Source: Desulfuromonas acetexigens
GTDB lineage: Bacteria > Desulfobacterota > Desulfuromonadia > Desulfuromonadales > Trichloromonadaceae
Length of the DNA: 64,000 nucleotides
NCBI RefSeq assembly: GCF_900111775.1
Contig: NZ_FOJJ01000001.1
Location: 248,001-312,000, forward strand
Direction of reading: 5' to 3'
Shown here: positions 18,872 to 28,291 of the stretch, one piece after another
How positions within the stretch are numbered: position 1 is the first letter of the stretch
Layout of the letters: every line of letters starts with the position of its first letter
Translations under genes and position numbers: made by a program
Notes under the pieces: model-generated
Told to the model about the DNA's origin: nothing
Seen by the model: the letters and a program-made list of their open reading frames with translations, nothing else
Database searches by the model: none

Positions 18872-19225
18872 ATGCCGAGAGTAAAACGTGGATTCAAAGC
18901 GAGACGCAGAAGAAACAAGGTTCTCAAGCTGGCCAAAGGGTATCGTGGCGCCAGGAGCAAATTGTTTCGTAGCGCGACGGAGGCCGTTGACCGGGCTCTG
19001 AACTATGCCTTTCGTGATCGTCGGGTCAAGAAGCGCGATTTCCGCGCACTCTGGATCGCCCGCATCAATGCGGCGTCCCGCGAAAACGGCGTATCTTACA
19101 GCCGTCTGGTCTTTGGCCTGAAAAAGGCGGAGATTGGCCTTGATCGCAAGGTGCTCGCCCAGTTGGCGGTTACCGATCCCGCAGGTTTCAGCGCGGTCGT
19201 CGCCCAAGCCAAAGCCCAGCTTTAA
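18872..19225 (+). CDS. rplT: 50S ribosomal protein L20
   Basis: Early 23S rRNA-binding assembly protein of the large subunit, and in some bacteria repressor of its own operon. 117 residues: [61 protein letters not shown] 18872 has AAGGAG upstream. A strong terminator at 19243-19276 closes the thrS-infC-rpmI-rplT unit. Confidence 0.98.
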   Translation: MPRVKRGFKARRRRNKVLKLAKGYRGARSKLFRSATEAVDRALNYAFRDRRVKKRDFRALWIARINAASRENGVSYSRLVFGLKKAEIGLDRKVLAQLAVTDPAGFSAVVAQAKAQL

Positions 19226-19242
19226 ATCGAGCGGAAGCGAAA

Positions 19243-19276
19243 AGAGAGATGGGGTTGGCTCCATCTCTCTTTTTTT
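19243..19276 (+). terminator. Terminator after rplT
   Basis: AGAGAGATGG, 8-base loop, CCATCTCTCT, then TTTTTT. A 10-bp perfect stem that ends the ribosomal-protein operon. Confidence 0.9.
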
Positions 19277-19288
19277 CTGAGAAACTGG

Positions 19289-19322
19289 CGATGGAGGCCC
19301 TGCGCGGCTTCCATCGTTTTTT
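19289..19322 (+). terminator. Second terminator, 20 bases before pheS
   Basis: CGATGGAGGCC, loop CTGCGC, GGCTTCCATCG (one G-T pair), then TTTTTT. An 11-bp stem only 12 bases after the first terminator and close to the pheS start. It could back up the first terminator or act as an attenuator of pheST. No Phe-rich leader peptide or T-box was found. Confidence 0.75.
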
Positions 19323-19342
19323 ATAACCGGATCGGGACGGCT

Positions 19343-20359
19343 ATGAAGGAAAAGTTGCAGGCGATGTTGGATGCGGCGGGACGCGCCGTGGAAGAGGCCG
19401 AGAGCGAAAAGCTCTTGCAGGATGTTCGGGTTGCCTACCTGGGCAAGAAGGGCGAGCTGACCTCCATTATGAAAAGCATGGGGGCTCTTCCCGCAGCCGA
19501 ACGGCCGGTGATTGGCGCCTTGGCCAACGATGTCAAGGAACAGTTGGAAGCGCTGATCGAATCGCGTCTCGAGCTAGTGCGGGCGCAGGATATCGAGCGA
19601 CGCCTCAAGGAAGAGACGATCGATGTCACCTTGCCGGGCCGGACTTGCTTCGCCGGTTCCAAGCATCCGATCACCCTGGTCACCGAGGAAATCGTCGAGA
19701 TCTTCTCGGCCCTGGGCTTCGGCGTCGCTGAGGGGCCCGAGGTGGAGAAGGATTTCTACAACTTCGAGGCGCTGAATATTCCCAAGGATCATCCCGCTCG
19801 GGACATGCAGGATACCTTCTACATCTCCGAAGACGTGGTGCTGCGCACCCATACCTCGCCCGTTCAGATCCGAACCATGCTCAAGCAGCCGCCGCCGGTG
19901 CGAGTCATTGCTCCGGGCACCGTCTATCGCCGCGATTCCGATATCACCCATTCGCCGATGTTCCATCAGATTGAAGGCTTTCTCGTTGACCGCCAGGTTT
20001 CGTTCGGCGACCTCAAAGGGATTCTCACCACCTTCATCAACCGTTTTTTCGGGGCCGGGGTCGGGGTGCGTTTCCGTCCCTCCTTTTTCCCCTTTACCGA
20101 ACCGAGCGCCGAGGTCGACATTCAATGCGTCATCTGCGGCGGCAAGGGCTGCCGGGTCTGCAAGCAATCGGGCTGGCTGGAGATTCTCGGCAGCGGGATG
20201 ATCGATCCCGAAGTCTTCAAATCCGTCCATTACGACCCCGAGGCCTACAGCGGTTTTGCCTTCGGCATGGGTCTGGAGCGGGTCGCTATGCTTAAATACG
20301 GGGTGAACGATCTGCGGCTCTTTTTCGAGAACGATATTCGTTTTTTGCGTCAGTTCTAA
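19343..20359 (+). CDS. pheS: Phenylalanyl-tRNA synthetase alpha subunit
   Basis: Catalytic alpha subunit of the alpha2-beta2 PheRS. 338 residues. N-terminal coiled coil (about 1-90), then the class II core: [49 protein letters not shown], motif 2 [20 protein letters not shown], and motif 3 [23 protein letters not shown] [17 protein letters not shown] cysteine cluster ([16 protein letters not shown]) sits before motif 3. ATG 19343 follows the tandem terminators. pheT follows after 57 bases. Confidence 0.98.
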   Translation: MKEKLQAMLDAAGRAVEEAESEKLLQDVRVAYLGKKGELTSIMKSMGALPAAERPVIGALANDVKEQLEALIESRLELVRAQDIERRLKEETIDVTLPGRTCFAGSKHPITLVTEEIVEIFSALGFGVAEGPEVEKDFYNFEALNIPKDHPARDMQDTFYISEDVVLRTHTSPVQIRTMLKQPPPVRVIAPGTVYRRDSDITHSPMFHQIEGFLVDRQVSFGDLKGILTTFINRFFGAGVGVRFRPSFFPFTEPSAEVDIQCVICGGKGCRVCKQSGWLEILGSGMIDPEVFKSVHYDPEAYSGFAFGMGLERVAMLKYGVNDLRLFFENDIRFLRQF

Positions 20360-20416
20360 AAAATTTGCCGTTAATCGCTAAGTTGGTAAGGACTGGTTGA
20401 TAAAGGACTTGAACAA

Positions 20417-22822
20417 ATGATCGTTACCTATAACTGGCTCAAAGAATATGTCGATTTCGATTTCACCTCAGAGGAGCTCTCCCATCGCCTGACCATGGCC
20501 GGACTGGAAGTCGATGCCATGGAAAAGATCGGGGCCGATCTCGACACGGTCATCGTTGCCCGTCTGGCTGCCGTCGAGGCCCACCCCGAGGCGGATCGCC
20601 TGACCCTCTGTCAGGTGGAAACCGGCAAGGAAACCCTGCAGGTGGTCTGCGGCGCAAAAAACCATCGTGCCGGCGATCTGGTGGCCTTGGCCCAGGTTGG
20701 TTCGATTTTGCCCGGGGATTTCGCCATCAAGAAATCGAAAATTCGCGGCGTCGAATCGATGGGGATGCTCTGTTCGGAAAAAGAACTGGCTCTGGCCGAG
20801 GAAGCGGAAGGAATCATGATCCTGCCTGCGGGCCTGCCCTTGGGCCAGCCGGTCTTCGAGGCTTTGGGTCTCAAGGATGTGCGTTTTGAGTTGGGTCTGA
20901 CCCCCAATCGTCCCGACTGCCTGAGCGTCGTTGGCGTTGCCCGGGAAGTTGCGGCCATGGCCGGCCGTCCCCTCAAGCGTCCGATCCCGGAAGTGAACGA
21001 GAAAGGCGCTCCCATCGAAGCGGAAACCTCGGTGACCATCGACGACCCTCAGCGCTGCCCGCGTTATGCTGCGCGCTTGATCAAGGGGGTCAAGATCGGC
21101 CCCTCGCCGGAGTGGATGGTACGACGTCTGGAATCCGTCGGTATGCGTTCCATCAACAACGTGGTCGACGTCACCAATTTCGTTCTACTCGAACTGGGGC
21201 ATCCGCTGCATGCCTTCGATTTCAATCTGCTCCGCGAAGGGCGCATTGTCGTAAAACCGGCGGGGGAGGGGGAGCTTTTCACCACCCTCGACAGCCAGCC
21301 CAGGGAACTCAAAAGTTCCGACCTGACCATCTGCGACGGTGAGGGGGCTGTGGCTCTGGCCGGCATCATGGGGGGGGAGAATTCCGAGATCAAGCCCGAA
21401 ACGACCGATGTGCTTCTGGAAAGCGCCTATTTCGATCCGACCACCATTCGCCGGACCAGCAAACGTCTGGGGATTCACACGGAATCCTCCCATCGCTTCG
21501 AACGCGGCGCCGATATCGACATGGTTCCCCTGGCTCTCGATCGGGCAGCGGCGCTGATCCAAGAGTTGGCCGGCGGCACCGTCGCTCGCGGCCGGATCGA
21601 TGTCTATCCGCAAGTTTTACCGAAGATTTCCCTGCCCTTGACCGTTGCCCGCGTCAACGCCGTTCTTGGCCTGGAGCTTTCGGCAAAGACGGTCAAAGAA
21701 CTTCTCGATTCCATCAGCTTTGTCACCCGGGTTGAGAATGATGGCGCCTTGACCGTCGAGGTTCCCTCCTTCCGTCCGGACGTGGAACGGGAAATCGACC
21801 TGATCGAAGAGATCGCCCGACTCAACGGTTACGACCGGATTCCGGTGACCATGCCGAGCGGCGCACTGGTCAGTCACCAGGATTCCCCCCATGTCGGGCT
21901 CGTGCGCCGGGTGCGGGACTATCTGGTGGGGGCCGGTTTTTCCGAGATGATCAATTACTCCTTCATCGCCGAAAGTGCCTGGGATCGTATCGGTCTTGCC
22001 GGCGACGATGTCCGACGTAAAACGGTAAAAGTCCTCAACCCGCTCACCGAGGAGCAGGCGGTCATGCGCACGTCGCTCGTTCCCAGCGTATTGACGAGCG
22101 TCGCCGGTAATCTTGCCTATCGCAACAGCGATCCCCGGGTTTTCGAACTGCGGCCGGTTTTTCAAGTAGTAGAGGGGCAGGAACTTCCCTACGAGTCTCT
22201 GCGCCTGACCGTCGCTCTCTGTGGCCGTCGTGCGCCGGAAGGTTGGGCGCAGGAGCGGGCCGACGTCGATTTTTACGACATCAAGGGCCTCGCTGAAGGA
22301 ATTCTGGGGCTTTTCACGCTCCCCGCCTTGGCTTGGGAAACTGATTCCCGTGAGCCTTTCCTGCATCCGGGAAAATCCTGCGCCCTGCGCTGCGGCAAAG
22401 AACTGCTCGGCACCCTGGGGGAGGTTCATCCCCGGATCCTGCGGGAGTTCGATATCGACGAAATGGTCTATCTGCTTGATCTCGACCTGACCACGCTCTT
22501 TCAGCAGACCCTGGGGCATCCTGGCTTCCGTCCGCTCTCCCGCTACCCCGATGTCTGCCGTGACAGTGCCCTCTTGGTTGATGAGGAGATTCCGGCCGCA
22601 CGGGTTTTGTCGACCCTGGGAGAAATCAAGAACAAGAGTATCGAGGAGATTACCCTCTTCGACGTCTACCGTGGTGCGGGGGTCCCGGCGGGGAAGAAGA
22701 GCCTGGCCATTCGCGTGCGGTATCGGTCCCTCGAAAAAACCTTGACCGACGAGGAAATACAGGGTATCCACGGCAAGCTTATTCGTACTCTGGAGAAAAA
22801 CCTCGGCGCCGAGATCCGCTGA
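20417..22822 (+). CDS. pheT: Phenylalanyl-tRNA synthetase beta subunit
   Basis: Structural and editing beta subunit of PheRS. 801 residues. The EMAP-like tRNA-binding domain (about 40-150, with VARLAAVEAHPEADRLTLCQV), B3/B4 editing domain (NVVDVTNFVLLELGHPLHAFD), B5 domain, the class II-like core (FSEMINYSFI; NPLTEEQAVMRTSLVPSVL) and a C-terminal FDX anticodon-binding domain (FRPLSRYPDVCRDSALLVDE) are all present. ATG 20417. Full length. Downstream ihfA has its own promoter, as in enteric bacteria. Confidence 0.98.
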   Translation: MIVTYNWLKEYVDFDFTSEELSHRLTMAGLEVDAMEKIGADLDTVIVARLAAVEAHPEADRLTLCQVETGKETLQVVCGAKNHRAGDLVALAQVGSILPGDFAIKKSKIRGVESMGMLCSEKELALAEEAEGIMILPAGLPLGQPVFEALGLKDVRFELGLTPNRPDCLSVVGVAREVAAMAGRPLKRPIPEVNEKGAPIEAETSVTIDDPQRCPRYAARLIKGVKIGPSPEWMVRRLESVGMRSINNVVDVTNFVLLELGHPLHAFDFNLLREGRIVVKPAGEGELFTTLDSQPRELKSSDLTICDGEGAVALAGIMGGENSEIKPETTDVLLESAYFDPTTIRRTSKRLGIHTESSHRFERGADIDMVPLALDRAAALIQELAGGTVARGRIDVYPQVLPKISLPLTVARVNAVLGLELSAKTVKELLDSISFVTRVENDGALTVEVPSFRPDVEREIDLIEEIARLNGYDRIPVTMPSGALVSHQDSPHVGLVRRVRDYLVGAGFSEMINYSFIAESAWDRIGLAGDDVRRKTVKVLNPLTEEQAVMRTSLVPSVLTSVAGNLAYRNSDPRVFELRPVFQVVEGQELPYESLRLTVALCGRRAPEGWAQERADVDFYDIKGLAEGILGLFTLPALAWETDSREPFLHPGKSCALRCGKELLGTLGEVHPRILREFDIDEMVYLLDLDLTTLFQQTLGHPGFRPLSRYPDVCRDSALLVDEEIPAARVLSTLGEIKNKSIEEITLFDVYRGAGVPAGKKSLAIRVRYRSLEKTLTDEEIQGIHGKLIRTLEKNLGAEIR

Positions 22823-22831
22823 AAAAAGCGG

Positions 22832-22860
22832 TTGCTTAGCCCCTGAGGCTGTGTTATAAA
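22832..22860 (+). promoter_or_regulatory. Probable ihfA promoter
   Basis: TTGCTT at 22832-22837, a 17-base spacer, TATAAA at 22855-22860, 46 bases before ihfA. A small inverted repeat (AGCCCCTGAGGCT) lies in the spacer. Confidence 0.6.
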
Positions 22861-22906
22861 AGTCCGTAAATTCAAGGACCTGTGTAAATTTTTACGCGGA
22901 GGAGTT

Positions 22907-23188
22907 ATGACCAAGGCGGATCTGATAGAAAACGTGTACCTCAAAACCGGCTTCTCCAAGAAGGAATCCGCTGACATTGTCGAAATGGTGTTCGACATCA
23001 TGAAATCCAATCTTGAAGAGGGTGAAAAGATCAAAATCGCCGGTTTTGGCAACTTTGTTGTTAAAGAAAAGGCCACCCGTCGTGGGCGTAATCCGCAGAC
23101 GGGGGATGAAATTGAAATTACCTCTCGGCGCATTCTCACCTTTAAACCCAGCCAGGTTCTGAAGGCTTCCATCAACAACGAGGGGTAA
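22907..23188 (+). CDS. ihfA: Integration host factor alpha subunit
   Basis: DNA-bending nucleoid protein of the HU/IHF family, 93 residues. N-terminal helices ([26 protein letters not shown]), beta saddle [17 protein letters not shown], and the DNA-intercalating arm [14 protein letters not shown]. Position after pheT and before a MerR gene is the standard context of ihfA, which separates it from hupB. ATG 22907 with GGAGGAG upstream. Confidence 0.95.
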   Translation: MTKADLIENVYLKTGFSKKESADIVEMVFDIMKSNLEEGEKIKIAGFGNFVVKEKATRRGRNPQTGDEIEITSRRILTFKPSQVLKASINNEG

Positions 23189-23205
23189 CATCACCACGTG
23201 ATGCC

Positions 23206-23574
23206 ATGACCGCCGAAATTCCCGACAAGCTGTACTTCAAAATCGGTGAAGTTGCCGAAATCACGGGGATCAAGGCCCATGTCCTACGTTATTGGGAAGC
23301 GGAATTTCCGGTATTCTCCCCCCAGAAAAGCCGATCCAACCAGCGTCTTTACCGGCGCCGGGATATTGAGACGGCGCTGCTGATCAAAGATCTTCTCCAC
23401 CGCCAACGTCTGACTATTGCCGGTGCCAAGAAAATTCTGAACAGAAAGACCGCCGGGGGAGGGGACGCCCCTCCTCCGGTCCAGTCCGCAAAAAACCGCC
23501 GGATTATCGACGAAATTCGCCGTGATCTGGAACGTCTGCGCGATTCGCTTTCCAGTACTCCCGACTCTCATTAG
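23206..23574 (+). CDS. MerR-family transcriptional regulator
   Basis: 122-residue DNA-binding protein. The MerR winged helix is at about 8-75: [26 protein letters not shown], then [19 protein letters not shown] and TIAGAKKIL. The C-terminal part is short with no metal-binding cysteines or effector domain. It lies 17 bases after ihfA, a conserved pairing in proteobacteria, and is probably co-transcribed. The ribosome site before ATG 23206 is weak, which suggests coupling. Its target is unknown. Confidence 0.9.
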   Translation: MTAEIPDKLYFKIGEVAEITGIKAHVLRYWEAEFPVFSPQKSRSNQRLYRRRDIETALLIKDLLHRQRLTIAGAKKILNRKTAGGGDAPPPVQSAKNRRIIDEIRRDLERLRDSLSSTPDSH

Positions 23575-23596
23575 TTTCCCCCTCTGCGAGGTATGC

Positions 23597-24376
23597 TTGC
23601 GGATTCTTGTGACGAACGACGATGGGATTCAATCCCCCGGGATTCTTGCCCTCGCCGAACAACTCTCCACGATCGGCGAGATTACCGTCGTCGCTCCCGA
23701 CCGGGAGCGGAGTGCGGTCGGACATTCCCTGACCCTGCATTCACCCCTGCGCGCCGAGGAGGTCCGGCCCGGTTTTTTCGCCGTGGACGGAACCCCGACG
23801 GACTGTATTCACCTGGGAATTCACGGTCTTCTGGAAAAACGTCCGGATCTGGTCGTTTCCGGTATCAACAAAGGGGGTAATCTGGGGGATGATATCACCT
23901 ATTCCGGGACGGTCTCCGCTGCCATGGAAGCCACGTTGATGGGTGTGCCCGCCTTCGCCGTCTCTCTTGCCGGGGATTCCTTCCGCTACGAGGATTTTCA
24001 GGGGGCTGCCGCCTTTTCCGCCCGTCTGGCCGAGATTATGCAAAAGCAAACCCTCCCCGCAGATACCTTTTTGAACATCAACGTGCCCGTTCCCGATTAT
24101 CGGGGAGTCTGGGTCACCCGCCAGGGAAAACGCATCTACGAGGATGTGATTGTCGAGAAGCTGGATCCCCGCGGCCGAAAATATTACTGGATCGGTGGCG
24201 GCGAACTGGGGTTTCACAATATCGAAGGGACGGATTTCCATGCCATCGGCGCCGGGTACGTTTCCATCACCCCCTTGCATCTCGACCTGACCAACTATCG
24301 CTCGTTTCAGACTCTTGCTTCCTGGAATCTCGAAACGATGATGTCCTTGGGCGAGTCAGGAGAAGGGGAGGCATGA
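23597..24376 (+). CDS. surE: 5'/3'-nucleotidase SurE
   Basis: Survival protein that dephosphorylates nucleoside monophosphates, with roles in stationary-phase survival. 259 residues from a TTG start at 23597, giving (M)[14 protein letters not shown], exactly the family N-terminus. GAGG lies 5 bases upstream. The longer frame from 23522 adds an unrelated leader. Metal and active-site motifs [18 protein letters not shown] and [22 protein letters not shown] are intact. The stop overlaps pcm (ATGA). surE-pcm-nlpD-rpoS is a classic stress cluster. Confidence 0.97.
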   Translation: MRILVTNDDGIQSPGILALAEQLSTIGEITVVAPDRERSAVGHSLTLHSPLRAEEVRPGFFAVDGTPTDCIHLGIHGLLEKRPDLVVSGINKGGNLGDDITYSGTVSAAMEATLMGVPAFAVSLAGDSFRYEDFQGAAAFSARLAEIMQKQTLPADTFLNINVPVPDYRGVWVTRQGKRIYEDVIVEKLDPRGRKYYWIGGGELGFHNIEGTDFHAIGAGYVSITPLHLDLTNYRSFQTLASWNLETMMSLGESGEGEA

Positions 24377-25026
24377 GCGATTATTCCATCGCCCGGCGCA
24401 ATATGGTCGACCGGCAACTCAAGGCGCGAGGGATCAAGGATCCCCGGGTTCTTGCCGCCGTTGGCCAGATTCCCCGCCACCTTTTTGTCGAGGATGCCTT
24501 CGCGAGTCAGGCCTACGGTGATTTTCCCCTGCCCATCGGCGAGAAACAGACCATTTCCCAGCCCTACATGGTCGGTCTGATGAGTGAGGCCCTGCTCTTG
24601 ACTGGAAAAGAGAAGGTGCTGGAAATCGGCACCGGCTCGGGTTATCAGGCGGCGGTATTGGCGAAACTCGCGGGCCGGGTTTTTTCCGTCGAACGGATTC
24701 CGGCCCTGGCCCGCCGTGCCCGGCGGATTCTTGACGGTATCGGCTGCGGTTCGGTGAACATCAAGGTGACCGACGGTACCTTGGGTTGGGAGGAAGAAGC
24801 GCCTTTCGACGCCATTGTCGTAACCGCCGGCGCCCCGAGTGTTCCCGACTGTTATCTGCGTCAGTTGGCCATCGGCGGGCGACTGGTCATTCCCGTCGGA
24901 GACATGGGGGTGCAGGTGCTCAAACGCATCACCCGTGTCGGCGAAAACAACTTTTCCGAAGAACAACTGGTCGACTGCCGTTTTGTTCCGCTTCTGGGGA
25001 AACTCGGCTGGCGCGAGGAAGCCTGA
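24373..25026 (+). CDS. pcm: Protein-L-isoaspartate O-methyltransferase
   Basis: Repairs damaged isoaspartyl residues in aged proteins using SAM. 217 residues. Family motifs: [39 protein letters not shown]-binding [39 protein letters not shown], and [12 protein letters not shown] 24373 overlaps the surE stop, so the two are translationally coupled. Complete and ordinary. Confidence 0.97.
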   Translation: MSDYSIARRNMVDRQLKARGIKDPRVLAAVGQIPRHLFVEDAFASQAYGDFPLPIGEKQTISQPYMVGLMSEALLLTGKEKVLEIGTGSGYQAAVLAKLAGRVFSVERIPALARRARRILDGIGCGSVNIKVTDGTLGWEEEAPFDAIVVTAGAPSVPDCYLRQLAIGGRLVIPVGDMGVQVLKRITRVGENNFSEEQLVDCRFVPLLGKLGWREEA

Positions 25027-25031
25027 ATTTC

Positions 25032-25625
25032 ATGAAAATGATTCGTCGTCTTTACGACTGGGTTCTGCATTGGGCGGCAACCCCCTATGGAACCCTGGCC
25101 CTCTTCTGCCTGGCCTTTGCCGAAAGTTCCTTTTTCCCCATCCCTCCCGACGTGCTCCTTCTCGCCCTGTGTATCGCCACGCCGCGCCACTCCTTCCGCT
25201 ATGCCTTGCTCACCGCCGTCGGCTCGGTCTTGGGGGGAATGCTTGGCTACGGCATCGGTCACAGCCTTTGGGGGGCGGTCTCCGATTATTTCTTTCGCTA
25301 TGTTCCGGGATTTACCGAGGCGATTTTTGCCACAGTCCAAGAGCTCTTCGTTTCCTACGATTTTTGGGCGATCTTTACCGCGGGCTTTACCCCTATCCCC
25401 TACAAGGTCTTCACCATCGGCGCCGGGGTTTTTGAAATCAACTTCCCTGTCTTTGTGTTAGCGTCGGTCATCGGCCGCAGCTTGCGTTTTTTTCTCGTCG
25501 CCGCTCTGATTTACCGTTTTGGTCCGGCGGTGCGTAATTTCATCGAAAAATATTTCAACCTGCTCACCCTGATCTTCATGGTCCTGCTCATCGGTGGTTT
25601 TCTCGTCATCAAATACGTTTTCTGA
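25032..25625 (+). CDS. YqaA/DedA-type (VTT domain) inner membrane protein
   Basis: A 197-residue membrane protein with about 5 hydrophobic segments. It carries the SNARE-associated/VTT family pattern: FAESSFFPIPPDVLLLALCIATP, GSVLGGMLGYGIGHSLW, and FTAGFTPIPYKVFTIGAGVFEI, which is the YqaA subgroup signature. Related proteins move lipids across the membrane; the exact role of YqaA is unknown. ATG 25032 lies 5 bases after pcm. It is a regular member of the surE-pcm-nlpD-rpoS run in this group. Confidence 0.88.
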   Translation: MKMIRRLYDWVLHWAATPYGTLALFCLAFAESSFFPIPPDVLLLALCIATPRHSFRYALLTAVGSVLGGMLGYGIGHSLWGAVSDYFFRYVPGFTEAIFATVQELFVSYDFWAIFTAGFTPIPYKVFTIGAGVFEINFPVFVLASVIGRSLRFFLVAALIYRFGPAVRNFIEKYFNLLTLIFMVLLIGGFLVIKYVF

Positions 25626-25717
25626 GATCCGCCGTGCTTCTCTTTCTCCCGCCTCAGGTTGACGATCGGCACCAGATTCCGCTACCTTGACGGTAGTCCC
25701 TGTTTTTCTGGAGCATC

Positions 25718-26458
25718 ATGCCGATTCGCGCGTTCATTCTCGTTCTGATTTTTTCTCTTTTGGCCGGCTGTGCTTCCCGCAAGGGGGTTTATCACACGGT
25801 CAAACAGGGGCAGACCCTCTATCGCATCAGTCAGACCTACGGCGTCGATCCTACCCAACTGGCACGGGTCAACGGCGTTTCCGACCCGACCCGATTGCGG
25901 GTGGGACAGCGTCTCTACATTCCTCAAGCTTCCCGTGTGCAGACCGTCCCGAAGACGATCAAGGCTGCCAAGTCGGAATCAGCTGTCGCGAAGCTGCAGC
26001 CTAAAGTCCCGCCACGATCCGTTTCCCCGGTCAAAACCTCCTCCCCGGCTAAATCTAAACCGGCGCCACCGCCCAAATCTCCCACCAAGGGGCTCTTCGC
26101 CTATCCCGTCAAGGGGAAGATCGTCAAGCATTTCGGCGAGCGGGCGGGAAACATCAACCGTGGGGTGGAATTTGCCGTCCCGCGCGGGACGACCGTGATG
26201 GCTGCGGCGAAGGGGCGGGTAATTTACAGCGGCAACGGCATCAAAGGCTATGGCCATCTCATCATCATCAAACATCGCGACTCTTATTACACCGTCTATG
26301 GCTATAACGAACAAAATCTCGTCGCCAACGGTGTTGACGTGGTTCGGGGCCAGCGCATCGCTCTCAGTGGCGTGCCGCCCAGCGGCGGTCAGGCGCGACT
26401 GCATTTTGAGATCCGTATCGGCAAGGAAGCGGTAAACCCTATTTTTTACTTGCCTTAA
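25718..26458 (+). CDS. nlpD: NlpD-like lipoprotein (LysM plus degenerate M23)
   Basis: Outer-membrane lipoprotein of 246 residues: signal with lipobox LLAGC (Cys18), one LysM peptidoglycan-binding domain (about 24-70, VKQGQTLYRISQTYGVD), a Pro/Lys-rich linker (about 75-125), and a LytM/M23 fold. The M23 metal ligands are changed: the first His-x3-Asp reads NRGVE and the final HxH reads RLH. It is therefore probably not a peptidase but an amidase activator like E. coli NlpD. Position just before rpoS agrees. Confidence 0.9.
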   Translation: MPIRAFILVLIFSLLAGCASRKGVYHTVKQGQTLYRISQTYGVDPTQLARVNGVSDPTRLRVGQRLYIPQASRVQTVPKTIKAAKSESAVAKLQPKVPPRSVSPVKTSSPAKSKPAPPPKSPTKGLFAYPVKGKIVKHFGERAGNINRGVEFAVPRGTTVMAAAKGRVIYSGNGIKGYGHLIIIKHRDSYYTVYGYNEQNLVANGVDVVRGQRIALSGVPPSGGQARLHFEIRIGKEAVNPIFYLP

Positions 26459-26521
26459 TAGACTCTCTTTCATAGACTTTCATGAATTTAATGGCTTTTT
26501 CCTGGTGGAGGCACGTCTAAA

Positions 26522-27496
26522 ATGAATGACCAGTACAAATTCGAGGAGGAACCGGAAGCTGACTTGTCCGAGGAGTCCGAAGGCGATCTGATCGAAGCTG
26601 AGGTCGACGAAGATGAAGAGGTGGAGGAGGAAATCCCCGAGAAGCCGGAGGAAGAACATTCGGACGATGCCATCAAGCTCTATCTGAAGGAAATCCAGAA
26701 AACCACGCTACTCACCGCCGAGGACGAAAGGGCGCTGGCCGCCCGGATCAGTCAGGGGGATGAGCAGGCTCGCAACCGCATGATCGAAAGCAACCTGCGC
26801 CTGGTTGTTAAAATCGCCAAGCGCTACATGAATCGCGGACTGCCTTTTCTCGACCTGATCGAAGAGGGTAATCTCGGCTTGATCAAAGCGGTCGAACGTT
26901 TCAAACTCAGCAAGGAATGTCGTTTTTCTACCTACGCGACCTGGTGGATTCGACAATCGATCGAGCGTGCCCTGGTCAATCAAAGCCGCACCATTCGTCT
27001 GCCGGTGCATGTCTCCGACGACATCAACAAGCTCATCAAAATCAGCCGGGAACTGGTTCATAAATACAATCGCGAACCCCACGTGAATGAAGTCGCCGAA
27101 GCGATGGGGGTGGAAAACGCCTATGTCCGTCGGCTGATGGTTCTGGTCAAAAAGACCTATTCCATCGAACATCCCATGGGCGAGAACAACGATTACAGCC
27201 TCATGGATACCATCGAGGATCCGACGGCGGTCGATCCTTCGGGATTGATCGAAGATTTGAACAAGTACGCTCTGGTCAGCAGCTGGCTCGAAGGTTTGAG
27301 TGAAAATGAGCGGGAAATCCTGACCCTGCGTTTCGGACTTGACGACCGCGATCCGCAAACACTCGATACTATCGGTCGCAGCTTTGGCGTCACCCGCGAA
27401 CGAATCCGTCAGATCGAGGCGAAATGTCTCGAAAAGCTCAAGAAAATTCGCCTGGAGCACCAGGCTGCGGGACGATTTTCGCCACCGGAGGCCTGA
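26522..27496 (+). CDS. rpoS: RNA polymerase sigma factor RpoS
   Basis: Stationary-phase/stress sigma factor of the sigma-70 family. 324 residues. A very acidic N-terminus (about 5-50, rich in Asp and Glu) precedes region 1.2 (DAIKLYLKEIQKTTLLTAEDE), region 2 (NLRLVVKIAKRYMNRGLPFLDLIEEGNLGLIKAVERF, STYATWWIRQSIERAL), region 3 and region 4 with the HTH TLDTIGRSFGVTRERIRQIE. There is no long region 1.1, which separates it from RpoD. ATG 26522 after TGGTGGAGGC. Context nlpD-rpoS supports the name. apt follows after 6 bases. Confidence 0.95.
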   Translation: MNDQYKFEEEPEADLSEESEGDLIEAEVDEDEEVEEEIPEKPEEEHSDDAIKLYLKEIQKTTLLTAEDERALAARISQGDEQARNRMIESNLRLVVKIAKRYMNRGLPFLDLIEEGNLGLIKAVERFKLSKECRFSTYATWWIRQSIERALVNQSRTIRLPVHVSDDINKLIKISRELVHKYNREPHVNEVAEAMGVENAYVRRLMVLVKKTYSIEHPMGENNDYSLMDTIEDPTAVDPSGLIEDLNKYALVSSWLEGLSENEREILTLRFGLDDRDPQTLDTIGRSFGVTRERIRQIEAKCLEKLKKIRLEHQAAGRFSPPEA

Positions 27497-27502
27497 GGTT
27501 GC

Positions 27503-28057
27503 ATGACCATTATCCCACCCTCGCACGAAGGACTCGACCCCGTGGAAGATCTGAAAAAAATCATTCGCGATATCCCTGACTTTCCTAAAAAGGGGATTAT
27601 TTTCAAAGATATAACGACCCTGCTGGCAGACCCGAAGAGTTTTAACCGGATGATCGACCTGATCGCCCATCGCTACATCGGCGCCAAAATCGACCAGATC
27701 GTCGGGGTCGAGGCGCGCGGCTTTCTGCTTGGAGCGGCCCTGGCGTACAAGCTCGGCACCGGTATCACCCTCGTGCGCAAGCCGGGCAAACTCCCCTATA
27801 AAACCCTGCAGAAAACCTATCAACTCGAATACGGCGCCGACACCCTGGAAATCCACCAGGATGCTTTCAAACCCGGTGATCGGGTGGTGGTCGCCGATGA
27901 TCTGCTGGCGACGGGCGGTACCATGGCCGCCGTTGTCGAACTGATACAGGAACTGGGGGCCGAGGTGGTGGAATGCGCCTTTATGGCCGAACTGGAATTT
28001 CTTGAAGGGCGCAAACGGCTACCGCAAGAAAAGGTCTTCAGCCTGCTCAAGTTCTGA
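27503..28057 (+). CDS. apt: Adenine phosphoribosyltransferase
   Basis: Purine salvage: adenine plus PRPP to AMP. 184 residues from ATG 27503. A GTG at 27542 would give a more typical N-terminus ((M)[18 protein letters not shown], 171 residues), so the first 13 residues are uncertain. Motifs: [35 protein letters not shown], and the PRPP loop [16 protein letters not shown]. It lies 6 bases after rpoS, so is likely co-transcribed with it. Confidence 0.96.
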   Translation: MTIIPPSHEGLDPVEDLKKIIRDIPDFPKKGIIFKDITTLLADPKSFNRMIDLIAHRYIGAKIDQIVGVEARGFLLGAALAYKLGTGITLVRKPGKLPYKTLQKTYQLEYGADTLEIHQDAFKPGDRVVVADDLLATGGTMAAVVELIQELGAEVVECAFMAELEFLEGRKRLPQEKVFSLLKF

Positions 28058-28072
28058 TGGGCGGCCTGGGGG

Positions 28073-28101
28073 TTGCAAATCGCTATTCACTGGGTTATAA
28101 A
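28073..28101 (+). promoter_or_regulatory. tRNA-Arg promoter
   Basis: TTGCAA at 28073-28078, 17-base spacer, TATAAA at 28096-28101, 13 bases before the tRNA. A strong sigma-70 type promoter. Confidence 0.72.
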
Positions 28102-28114
28102 TAAGCCCCTTTTC

Positions 28115-28191
28115 GGCCCCGTAGCTCAGCTGGATAGAGCAACCGCCTCCTAAGCGGTAGGTCGTGCGTTCGAATCGCGCCGGGGCCGCCA
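28115..28191 (+). tRNA. tRNA-Arg (anticodon CCT), CCA encoded
   Basis: 77-base cloverleaf. Acceptor GGCCCCG/CGGGGCC, D stem GCTC/GAGC, anticodon stem ACCGC/GCGGT around loop CTCCTAA, T stem GTGCG/CGCGC with one wobble, discriminator G, and encoded CCA. Anticodon CCT reads AGG. A terminator follows 8 bases later. Confidence 0.96.
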
Positions 28192-28199
28192 TAAAATCA

Positions 28200-28233
28200 A
28201 CAGGTTACGGATTCTAATCCGTGGCCTGTTTTT
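28200..28233 (+). terminator. Terminator after tRNA-Arg
   Basis: ACAGG-TT-ACGGATT, loop CT, AATCCGT-GG-CCTGT (14 pairs, two G-T), then TTTT. Ends the tRNA transcript. Confidence 0.85.
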
Positions 28234-28291
28234 GCTTGGGGTAACATTCGGGTATACTTTTCAAAAAAATTGTCGATCTTTGGGAGTAATC

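Noticed and set aside
25718-26458. Active M23 endopeptidase
   Set aside because: Key metal-binding His and Asp positions are replaced (NRGVE, RLH).
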